DNA of 64,000 nucleotides. Source: Primorskyibacter marinus. GTDB lineage: Bacteria > Pseudomonadota > Alphaproteobacteria > Rhodobacterales > Rhodobacteraceae. Under the pieces are notes generated by a model. The model did no database searches. It saw only the letters and a list, made by a program, of their open reading frames with translations, and had not been told where the DNA came from. Both the position numbers and the translations under genes were made by a program. Location: NCBI RefSeq assembly GCF_003313245.1, contig NZ_QJSD01000004.1, positions 123,294 through 187,293 of the forward strand. Direction: 5' to 3'. Below are positions 18,572 to 25,786 of the stretch, one piece after another. Numbering within the stretch: the stretch's first letter is position 1; each line of letters starts with the position of its first letter.

Positions 18572-18646
18572 GGCCCCGGATCAGGTCCGGGGCAGGTATC
18601 GTTCCGTATCAGCGAAGCGCCCCCGCCCCGGACTTGATCCGGGGCC
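18572..18646. repeat. Pair of GC-rich palindromic repeats between binding protein and permease genes
   Basis: GCCCCGGATCAGGTCCGGGGC and an inverted near-copy GCCCCGGACTTGATCCGGGGC lie 31 bases apart. Each is a hairpin by itself and the two can also pair together. Such CCGGATCAAGTCCGG units recur between genes in alphaproteobacteria (recollection). Here they may stabilise the binding-protein mRNA relative to the permease mRNA. Confidence 0.75.
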
Positions 18647-18667
18647 TTGCGGCCATGCGCCTGCGGA

Positions 18668-19888
18668 TCACTCGGCAGGACGCATTGCGCGGATTTCGTC
18701 ATCCGTGGGCATATAGGGGGCGGGGTCTTTGTAGGACCAGTCCACCATCACACCCTTGCCGTCCTCCACGGCCAGCGTGCCGACATAGGCGCCCATGGTC
18801 GACTGGTTGTCGAGTTCGCGGTAGCTGAGCAGGCCAATCGGGGTATCCTCGATCTCCAGCCCCTCGAAGGCCGCGATCAGGGAGGCGGTGTCGGTTGCGC
18901 CCGCTTTCTCAATCGCGGCGGCAATCGACAGCACGGTCATGTAGCCCACCAGCGACCCGATCTTGGGTGTCTCGCCGGTCGTGTCCATATAGGCGTCGAC
19001 AAAGGTCTTGCCGGGGGTGCCGTCTGCCAGCGCGTACCAGGGATAACCGGTCACGAACCAGCCTTCGGGGGCCTCATCCCCCAGCGGGTCGAGGTATTCC
19101 GGCTCGCCGGTCAGCAGGCCATAGACGTTGCGTCCGTCGAACAGGCCGCGATCGCCGCCGTCGCGCACGAATTTCGCAAGATCCGTCCCGAAGGTGACGT
19201 TGTAGATCGCGTCGGGCTTGGCACGTTCAAGGGCTTGCACCTCGGCACCTGCGTCGATCTTGAACAGCGCGGGCCACTGTTCGGCGACAAACTCGACGTC
19301 GGGTTTCAGCCGCAGCAGGTTTTCCTTGAAGGCGGCTACGGCATCCTGTCCGTAGGCGTAGTTGGGCGCGATGGTGGCATAGCGCACAGCGTCGGTTTTT
19401 GCCGCTTCTTCCGCCAGCATCGCGGCCTGGACCCAGGTAGAGGTGCGCAGCCGGAAGGTCTGCGGATTGCCGGAGGCCCAGACCAGGCTGTCGGCTAGCG
19501 GTTCGGACGCGAGATACAGATAGCCCTTTTCTGCGGCAAAGGATGACAGCGCCAGACCGACATTGCTGAGGATCGTACCGGTCAGCATCACTGCGCCCTC
19601 GCGGGTCATCAGTTCTTCGGCGATCTTGATCGCTTCGGCCGGATCGCCCTGGTCGTCGCGGAAGATGAACTCCAGCGGCTTGCCCAGCACGCCGCCATCG
19701 GCGTTGACCTCGTCTACCGCCAGTTCAATGCCCAGCTTGTAGGGTTCGGCAAAGGCGGCAAGGCGCTTGTAATGGTTGATCTCGCCGATCTTGATGCTGT
19801 CCTGAGCCAGCGCAGCCACCGGGGTCAGCATCGCAATCGGGGCAAGCGCCGTGGCCATGGCAAGCAGGGTGCGTCGCGTGAAAGTCAT
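18668..19888 (-). CDS. ABC transporter periplasmic substrate-binding protein (LivK type)
   Basis: A 406-residue type I periplasmic binding protein. The signal peptide is twin-arginine-like at its start (TRRTLLAMATA), with cleavage near VAALAQD; the mature protein begins IKIGEINHYKRLAAFAEPYKLG. A ribosome site GGAGACC precedes the ATG at 19888. It feeds the LivHM-LivG-LivF transporter just downstream. In this fold family ligands range from branched-chain amino acids to amides and aromatic acids, so the ligand cannot be read from sequence. Confidence 0.9.
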   Translation of the reverse strand: MTFTRRTLLAMATALAPIAMLTPVAALAQDSIKIGEINHYKRLAAFAEPYKLGIELAVDEVNADGGVLGKPLEFIFRDDQGDPAEAIKIAEELMTREGAVMLTGTILSNVGLALSSFAAEKGYLYLASEPLADSLVWASGNPQTFRLRTSTWVQAAMLAEEAAKTDAVRYATIAPNYAYGQDAVAAFKENLLRLKPDVEFVAEQWPALFKIDAGAEVQALERAKPDAIYNVTFGTDLAKFVRDGGDRGLFDGRNVYGLLTGEPEYLDPLGDEAPEGWFVTGYPWYALADGTPGKTFVDAYMDTTGETPKIGSLVGYMTVLSIAAAIEKAGATDTASLIAAFEGLEIEDTPIGLLSYRELDNQSTMGAYVGTLAVEDGKGVMVDWSYKDPAPYMPTDDEIRAMRPAE

Positions 19889-19949
19889 GGGGTCGGTCTC
19901 CTGTTGGTTGGCAGGCTTGGGGCTGCCATTTGGTCCGGTCTGACGCCGG

Positions 19950-21020
19950 TCAATCGTGGTAGACAAAGGCGGGCGAGATGTTGCCCGCCAGATCTTCGGT
20001 ACGTTCCAGTTCCAGAAGTTCGCTGATCCGTTTGCGATAAACAAGCGGTCCCTTGTCGATGGCGATGCGGATCGGGCGTCGTTTGGCAGGGCGCAGCTCT
20101 TCCTCCTGCACGGCCTCCAGGATCGCCTTGTCCTCGTCGAACGCCTTTCGGAACATCGCGTCCATCGTGGCCTCGGCATCCGCGTCGTCAAGTGCGGTGT
20201 TGCGGATATGCATCCAGCGATCGATAGAGGTGGTCTCTGTCACCGGGGTGATGAAATGCAGGGCAAAGATACGCACGCCACGATCACGCTGATCCTCGGC
20301 GATGGCATCCTCCACCGGGGCAGAGCCGAAATCGATCACTGCCGTGCAGGGGGTATAGAGGTAGTAGTAATGCCAGCGGTCCACATTGCCGGTGAAGCCG
20401 CCAAACCCTTTGAAAAACCCGATCGGCTCGGCGTCGCGGATCCAGCGCCAGGCGACAATCGCCTCGCCTTCGGTCTGGACATGCACCGGCACGTTTTCCG
20501 ACGCGGCATTGCCCAATGTGGTCGGGTGGACAAAGCTGACATGCGCGGGATCGACAAGGTTTTCCGCGACGTTGAGGTAGTTCGATTTCAGATGCAGCGC
20601 GTCACCGTGATGGGTGGCCCAGCCGGGATCGCTGAATTGCGGCAGATCGAACACCTTGGCGGTATCCGCCTGTTCAGGGTCGCCCATCCAGATCCAGACG
20701 ATGCCGTGACGTTCAAATGTCGGGAAGGCCAGCACATAGGCGCTTTTGGGTTGGTTGGTCTGGCCGGGTACGCGGATACAGGCACCCGAGCAATCAAAGG
20801 TCAGCCCGTGATAGCCGCATTGCACGTCGTCGCCGATGCGTTTGCCCTTGGACAGCGGCAGCAGGCGATGCGGGCAACGGTCCTCCAGTGCCACGACGCC
20901 GCCATCCGATTTTCGGTACATGACAACGTGCTCGCCCAGAATGGTAAAGCGGCGCAGCGCGTCGTCTATCTCTGAGGACCAGCCCGCGACATACCAGGCA
21001 TTGCGTATGAAATTGCTCAT
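19950..21020 (-). CDS. Rieske non-heme iron oxygenase, VanA-like
   Basis: A 356-residue ring-hydroxylating or demethylating oxygenase subunit. The Rieske 2Fe-2S ligands are Cys49, His51, Cys68 and His71 (CPH...CGYH). The mononuclear iron motif is D-x2-H-x4-H in NLVDPAHVSFVHP. Single-component alpha subunits of this size (vanillate demethylase type) need a separate reductase, and none is encoded next to it. It follows the DUF1185 genes by 21 bases and has a GGAGG ribosome site. Substrate unknown; an N-heterocycle or aromatic acid is inferred from the neighbours. Confidence 0.88.
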   Translation of the reverse strand: MSNFIRNAWYVAGWSSEIDDALRRFTILGEHVVMYRKSDGGVVALEDRCPHRLLPLSKGKRIGDDVQCGYHGLTFDCSGACIRVPGQTNQPKSAYVLAFPTFERHGIVWIWMGDPEQADTAKVFDLPQFSDPGWATHHGDALHLKSNYLNVAENLVDPAHVSFVHPTTLGNAASENVPVHVQTEGEAIVAWRWIRDAEPIGFFKGFGGFTGNVDRWHYYYLYTPCTAVIDFGSAPVEDAIAEDQRDRGVRIFALHFITPVTETTSIDRWMHIRNTALDDADAEATMDAMFRKAFDEDKAILEAVQEEELRPAKRRPIRIAIDKGPLVYRKRISELLELERTEDLAGNISPAFVYHD

Positions 21021-21041
21021 CTGTCTGCCTCCGTCCTTTCC

Positions 21042-21620
21042 CTAGCGCAGCCCGTCCGTGCCCATCACCTCTGCATGGGTCAGCCCGCCGACCCGTGGAT
21101 TGGGCCTGCCGCCTTGTTGCAGCGCCACGGCCACCACGATTTCATGCGCGCGCGGCGCGTCGGGCAGCTCCAGCCGCATTCCATCAAAATGAGACCGGAC
21201 ATAGGCCGCATCCTTGTGACCCAACGGCACGTCGATCACAGTGCCCGGACCGCCCATCGCCTTGGACGAGGGCACCAAAGCCTTGCCGCCGCCCAGCACC
21301 TCGCGCAGCGGCGCGCCAAGTTTCGGGTGCAGCAAGGCCGCGGCATGTTCCAGCTCCCCGGCCTCTCCGACAAGCGCGGCCTTGCCGTAACCCTGCACGT
21401 CACTGGCGTCACAGCCAAGCGCGGCAAGCGCCTCTTCGCCCAGACGCTGGCCAAGCGCGGCACCTGTCTGGATCAACGCGTCCAGATCCTTTGCGTAGCG
21501 TCCGGCGTAAGGGTTTTCGATCACTGCCGCCGCCAGTGCGCGACGGGACGGAGGGGCAATCTCTTGTCCCATCTCGCGCCGCGTCTCCTCGACCAGGGTG
21601 ATGATCCGGCGCAGCTTCAC
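21042..21620 (-). CDS. DUF1185 (amino acid synthesis family) protein, copy 1
   Basis: A 192-residue protein of Pfam PF06684, a family with a chorismate-mutase-like fold and no proven reaction. Motifs shared with the next gene: ENPYAGRY, the QGYGKAALVGEAGELEH block, the DVPLGHKDAAYVRSHFD block and NPRVGGL. Its ATG overlaps the stop of copy 2 by four bases. The two paralogues side by side suggest either a hetero-oligomer or two successive steps. Confidence 0.85.
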   Translation of the reverse strand: MKLRRIITLVEETRREMGQEIAPPSRRALAAAVIENPYAGRYAKDLDALIQTGAALGQRLGEEALAALGCDASDVQGYGKAALVGEAGELEHAAALLHPKLGAPLREVLGGGKALVPSSKAMGGPGTVIDVPLGHKDAAYVRSHFDGMRLELPDAPRAHEIVVAVALQQGGRPNPRVGGLTHAEVMGTDGLR

Positions 21621-22201
21621 CGAAGCCCGTCCTTGCCCGCCACGTCCTTTGCCTTCAGGCCGCCGACACGGGCATGGATGCGCGGGCCGGTGGTCATCAC
21701 CAGTACCAGCAGGATTTCATCGGCCTTGGGCGCGTCGTTCAGCCCGACCTCCATCGCGTCGAAATGCGAGCGCACATAAGAGGCGTTGGTATGGGTCACC
21801 GGCACGTCCAGACGCGCGCCCGGCGCACCGACCTTCTTGGTCGACGGGACGATGGCCATGCTTTCGGCAATCTTGTCGCGCATCGCGTAACCGCCGGGGA
21901 CGTGCCACAGCGCGCCATGCTCCAACTCTCCATTCGTGCCGACAATGGCACCCTTGCCGTAGCCTTCAACCAGCGACGCATCGCCACCAAGCGCGTCGAT
22001 GCATTGCTGTGCCATTTCAATGCCCAGCGGTTCGAGATCCTTCATGAAGCCGTCAATCTCTTCGACATAGCGACCGGCAAAGGGGTTTGCGATGACCGTC
22101 ATGCAGGCCGCGCGGCGTAAGGGTGTCTCCGGCGCGGGTCCGCCTTCGTGGTAGATCGTCTCGACCAGTGTTGCGGATTTGCGGATCTGCGGGTCAGACA
22201 T
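21617..22201 (-). CDS. DUF1185 (amino acid synthesis family) protein, copy 2
   Basis: A 194-residue paralogue of the next gene, with ANPFAGRY, EGYGKGAIVGTNGELEHGAL, DVPVTHTNASYVRSHFDAM and HARVGGL. It overlaps the UPF0280 gene by eight bases and the second DUF1185 gene by four, so the whole run is translated as one unit. A role in turning over a ring-derived intermediate is inferred only from context; no catalytic residue is established for the family. Confidence 0.85.
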   Translation of the reverse strand: MSDPQIRKSATLVETIYHEGGPAPETPLRRAACMTVIANPFAGRYVEEIDGFMKDLEPLGIEMAQQCIDALGGDASLVEGYGKGAIVGTNGELEHGALWHVPGGYAMRDKIAESMAIVPSTKKVGAPGARLDVPVTHTNASYVRSHFDAMEVGLNDAPKADEILLVLVMTTGPRIHARVGGLKAKDVAGKDGLR

Positions 22202-23096
22202 GGGTCAGGTCCTTTTGGCGGCTGTTGGTGCCGTGTATGGAGGGGTTTTCGGGATTTGTCACGGCACGGCCCAGCACCACCCGCTCTGTCTGACAGGTCA
22301 GGCAGGCAGCGGCGATCAGCCCGCCAGAGATATACCGCCGCGCCAATTTCGATCCGTGGGCGAGCGCGATTTGTCGGTCGCGCAGGGGCAGGGGGCGGAC
22401 ATCCGCCGTCACGAGGCGCGCGCCAAGGTCGCTGTCGGGCGACAGGCTGTCAGCGGGCGCGCGGGTGACGGCGGGATGGTCGGGCAGATCGACAGCATTG
22501 GCGATCAGCGTTGCCGCGGCGTCAGCGGTGGCCGCGTCGCGGGCCAGAACCGTCACCGCATCGGCAATGCCCAAAGAATGTGACCGCCCCCGCCAGCCAG
22601 AGGTCGCCACCCCGCCGATCTCGTCATCCGGTCCGATCTCGGCCCGCGCACCCGTAGAGCGCGTCAGCGGATCTTCGCAAATCGCCAGCCGAAACGGCGC
22701 GTCCGAGGTCCAGAGCGCGATATCGCCACCATTATTGACATGCGCACGGATCAGGCCATGACCCGGCATCAGAACCGCCGCAAGCAGGTGATCGGCAACC
22801 GATCCGGCAACGGCAGCCATGGGTGTGATGAAAACCCCGAGAAAGCGCGACACGGCCCTGTGCATCCGCTTTGCCACATCGCCCTGTGGGGCCGGGCCGG
22901 CGGGCGCGCGCAATCGGGGCAGTTCTGCGACCAGTTCCGCCAGCATGGGCTGAAACGCGTCTCGGGCGCGCAGATGTGCCGCGCGGATGGCATTGCCGGG
23001 GCCATCGCAATCGACAATCACATCAATCGGCCCGTGGGTCAGACGCAACCTGCCATCCGGCAACAGATGCGCGCGGGCGGTCTCGGCCCAGCTCAT
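22194..23096 (-). CDS. UPF0280 family protein (ApbE-related)
   Basis: A 300-residue member of the UPF0280 family, which is distantly related to ApbE (FAD:protein FMN transferase). Conserved-looking segments include VDCDGPGNAIRAAHLRARDAF near the N-terminus, AAVAGSVADHLLAAV, VNNGGDIAL and GVATSGWRGRSHSLGIADAVTVLA. The start at 23096 forms an ATGA overlap with the upstream Fe-S protein, so it is preferred over an earlier in-frame start. It may install or handle a flavin for the upstream reductase; this is inference. Confidence 0.82.
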   Translation of the reverse strand: MSWAETARAHLLPDGRLRLTHGPIDVIVDCDGPGNAIRAAHLRARDAFQPMLAELVAELPRLRAPAGPAPQGDVAKRMHRAVSRFLGVFITPMAAVAGSVADHLLAAVLMPGHGLIRAHVNNGGDIALWTSDAPFRLAICEDPLTRSTGARAEIGPDDEIGGVATSGWRGRSHSLGIADAVTVLARDAATADAAATLIANAVDLPDHPAVTRAPADSLSPDSDLGARLVTADVRPLPLRDRQIALAHGSKLARRYISGGLIAAACLTCQTERVVLGRAVTNPENPSIHGTNSRQKDLTHV

Positions 23097-24601
23097 GGCT
23101 TGCCCGTCCGACCGACAGGCCATGGCGCGCCGGATTTGCGCGGCTCTGCCCGTTGTCCGGAAAGTTGGTGGTCATTCTGCCGACCATGCACACCGCGCAA
23201 TGCATCCTCCAGCGGCATGACATAGTCCATATGGCCACCCAGTGCCGCGTAATCGGCGGCGCTCATGGTGAATTCGATCGGGGCCACAAGGGCAGGCGTT
23301 GGTACATAGCCAAAGGCGTTTTTCGGCATCTGCGTGACATCCGCCATGAAGGTGATGCCGCCACCCGGCCACATGAAAACCGGCGCACCGCCACATGTCA
23401 CCCGTGTCAGCCGCGATTGCACCGAGCGCGTCAGGCTGACCGGGTTTTCCGTCACACCGGAGCGCAGCGAGCCACCGGCGCCCGCCATGAACAGGACAGA
23501 GGCCAGCGACGGTTCGCAATTCTCCTCGATCCGGCGGACAGAGGGGACCAGCCGGGTCGGCATCTCTTGCTGCACCGGCACCAGATCGTCGTTCAGCTCA
23601 TAATAGGCGGCGTTCTCGCCGGTGGTGGACACCATCAGCAGCGACAGGCCGGGCCGCGCCTGATCAGGTTTCCAGTCGCCTAGGATGGTCAGCGGATCGG
23701 AAAGATCGGTGCCGCCCCAACCGGTGCCGGGATTTGCCACCTGAAAATAGCGTCCGGGGGTGGACCGGCGGCCCTTGATGCGAATGCCTGAAGGCACCCA
23801 GCCGATGACCTTGCCGGCCTGATGCTCTGACATGACGCCGGTGATGTGATCGTCCACCACCACGACCTCGTCCACCAGACCCTGCCATTGCGCGGCAAAC
23901 ATACCGACGGTGGCAGAACCACAGCCGACGCGCATCCGCTCTTCTATCTGGCCATCGACGATGGGGGCCTGTCCGGCGGTCACTTCCAGGTCCGCGCCGC
24001 CGTCGATGGTCATGGCGACAGATCCACCATTGCACAGCGCCAGAAGCGATGCGCAGGTCACGCGCCCCTCTTTCTTGGATCCGCCGGTCAGATGATTGAC
24101 GCCGCCAAGCGACAGCATTTGCGAGCCGTATTCCGAGGTGGTGACATGGCCGATCACCTCGCCCTCGGCCCGGACGGGCGCGCATTCGGCCCCCAGATGC
24201 CGGTCCGTGTCGATCTTCACCTTGGCACCGCAATAGGAAAAGATGCCCTCGGTCACGACGGTGATCATATCGGCATCGGCGGTTTTTGATGCGACGATGA
24301 AGGGCGCGGGTTTGTAATCGGGATAGGTCGTGCCGGACCCCACCGCGGTAAGGAACGTCTCCTCGCCCGTGACCAGATCGCCATCCCATTCGCGGTCCAG
24401 AAACGGCACCACAGGCGCGTCGTCGGCGCAATTTTCCAGAATGGTCAGCGGATCAAGACGCACCAGCGCGCCGCCCTCATTGGCATAGCGGTCGCAGGCA
24501 CCGGACCGACCGTCGGCGATGTAGCACATCACCGGGCAAGCGTCGCAGCGGATCTTCTCGGGGCGATCCGTCCGGCTGCGCGGGGCGGTAGGCTCGGTCA
24601 C
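23093..24601 (-). CDS. 6-Hydroxynicotinate-reductase-like iron-sulfur protein
   Basis: A 502-residue protein starting with GTG (GGAG eight bases upstream). Cys19, Cys22, Cys26 and Cys36 form a CxxCxxxC...C iron-sulfur site near the N-terminus. The body has FSYCGAKVKIDTDRHLG, GGVNHLTGGSKKEGRVTC, MTIDGGADLEV and GCGSATVGMFA. I recognise it as the family of the Eubacterium barkeri enzyme that reduces 6-oxonicotinate to a tetrahydro product; the exact substrate here is not known. It is the first gene of a long minus-strand operon, divergent from a molybdenum hydroxylase, the partner seen in anaerobic nicotinate clusters. Confidence 0.72.
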   Translation of the reverse strand: MTEPTAPRSRTDRPEKIRCDACPVMCYIADGRSGACDRYANEGGALVRLDPLTILENCADDAPVVPFLDREWDGDLVTGEETFLTAVGSGTTYPDYKPAPFIVASKTADADMITVVTEGIFSYCGAKVKIDTDRHLGAECAPVRAEGEVIGHVTTSEYGSQMLSLGGVNHLTGGSKKEGRVTCASLLALCNGGSVAMTIDGGADLEVTAGQAPIVDGQIEERMRVGCGSATVGMFAAQWQGLVDEVVVVDDHITGVMSEHQAGKVIGWVPSGIRIKGRRSTPGRYFQVANPGTGWGGTDLSDPLTILGDWKPDQARPGLSLLMVSTTGENAAYYELNDDLVPVQQEMPTRLVPSVRRIEENCEPSLASVLFMAGAGGSLRSGVTENPVSLTRSVQSRLTRVTCGGAPVFMWPGGGITFMADVTQMPKNAFGYVPTPALVAPIEFTMSAADYAALGGHMDYVMPLEDALRGVHGRQNDHQLSGQRAEPRKSGAPWPVGRTGKP

Positions 24602-24651
24602 GTCATTTGCTCCGATCCGGGGGCTGGCGCAGGGGCGCAGCCCGACAGGTT

Positions 24652-24665
24652 GTTTGTATACGAAC
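24652..24665 (+). promoter_or_regulatory. Operator copy 1, GTTTGTATACGAAC
   Basis: A near-perfect palindrome 51 bases before the minus-strand operon start. The TTGTATAC core resembles operators of FCD-type GntR repressors (for example UxuR/ExuR sites, TTGGTATACCAA). The inverted copy at 24907 differs at one of 14 bases. Confidence 0.65.
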
Positions 24666-24906
24666 GCACAAGAGCGGTTTGCGAGTCAACTGATTTGGCC
24701 ACGCAAAGCGCGTCTCACTTTGGTGCGGTCGTTTTTGGCGGCTGTTGTTTCGTCGCTATGGACGCGCATGTAGGGCAGGTTTGGGCGGCCCCCGCGCCAT
24801 GTCCGCCTGCGCCGCGAAGGTCTTGTCTCCCGCTATGCCGATCACGCGTTCATCTGTTTCTGTGATTGACAACTTTTCCGGCAAGTTCTTACGGTGGGCG
24901 CATGTC

Positions 24907-24920
24907 GTTCGCATACAAAC
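24907..24920 (-). promoter_or_regulatory. Operator copy 2, GTTTGTATGCGAAC
   Basis: Read on the minus strand this matches copy 1 at 13 of 14 positions. It lies 33 bases before the plus-strand operon start and downstream of a TTGACA box, a position suited to repression. No GntR gene is near in this window. Confidence 0.65.
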
Positions 24921-24952
24921 GATGTCCGATGTGAAGATGAAAGGCCCGCGCA

Positions 24953-25786
24953 ATGCTGCATCGCCCCCAATCGCTTGACGCGGCACTTGCGCTGCTGTCC
25001 GGCGAAGATGTGGTGATCCTTGCGGGCGGGACGGATGTTTATCCCGGACTGCGGGACGGGCCGCCGCCCGCGACCATGGTGGACCTGTCGGCTCTGCCCG
25101 GATTTCGCGGGATCACGCGGGCGGACGGCCTCTGGCGCATCGGGGCGGCGACAACATGGATCGATGTGATCCGGGCTGATGTGCCGCCGCTCTTCGACGG
25201 GCTGAAACTGGCCGCGCGCGAGGTCGGATCGGTCCAGATCCAGAATTCCGGGACGGTCGCTGGCAATATCTGCAACGCGTCGCCCGCCGCCGATGGGGTG
25301 CCCGCGCTGCTGGCTTTGGGCGCCGAGTTAGACCTGCTGGGGCCAGAGGGTGCGCGCCGGCTGGCCTTGACCGCCTTCATCCGCGGACCGCGCGATACGG
25401 CGCTGAAACCCGGCGAGATGGTCACGGCGATCGTGATTCCCGACACGCCGGGGCAAGGGGCGTTTCTGAAACTGGGCGCGCGGAAATATCTGGTGATTTC
25501 CATCGCCATGGTCGGCGCGGTGGTCGCACTCGAAGACGGTCGTATTTCCCGCGCCCGTGTCGCCGTTGGTGCCTGCTCTGCGGTGGCCAGTCGCCTGCGG
25601 GCGCTTGAGACCGCGCTGCGCGGGGCCGGACCGCATGATATAGCCGACATCGTCAGGTCCGCCGCGATGCCGTGCCTTGCGCCGATCAGCGATGTGCGGG
25701 CCACGGCAGCCTACCGATCCGAGGCTGTGCGCACGCTGGTGACCCGCACGGTTCTGCAAGCGATGGAGGCGTGCAATGTCGCTTGA
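24953..25786 (+). CDS. Molybdenum hydroxylase FAD subunit
   Basis: A 277-residue medium subunit of the xanthine dehydrogenase / CO dehydrogenase family. FAD-binding motifs AGGTD (residues 24-28) and NSGTVAGNICNASPAAD (about 98-114) are intact. It passes electrons from the Mo/Fe-S subunit to an acceptor. The next gene overlaps it by 11 bases. It is the first gene of the plus-strand operon, behind operator copy 2. Confidence 0.93.
   Translation: MLHRPQSLDAALALLSGEDVVILAGGTDVYPGLRDGPPPATMVDLSALPGFRGITRADGLWRIGAATTWIDVIRADVPPLFDGLKLAAREVGSVQIQNSGTVAGNICNASPAADGVPALLALGAELDLLGPEGARRLALTAFIRGPRDTALKPGEMVTAIVIPDTPGQGAFLKLGARKYLVISIAMVGAVVALEDGRISRARVAVGACSAVASRLRALETALRGAGPHDIADIVRSAAMPCLAPISDVRATAAYRSEAVRTLVTRTVLQAMEACNVA

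Larger units (their letters stand above)
24602..24952. promoter_or_regulatory. Divergent promoter region of the catabolic cluster
   Basis: 351 bases with no credible gene. It separates the two operon starts and contains one copy of a 14-bp operator near each end. On the plus side TTGACA at 24866-24871 with a weak TTACGG 17 bases on could be the promoter, placing the right-hand operator at or just past the transcription start. Confidence 0.6.

Noticed and set aside
24650-24865. 71-codon plus-strand frame in the divergent promoter region
   Set aside because: Starts within the operator, Cys/Pro-rich random-looking sequence, no ribosome site.
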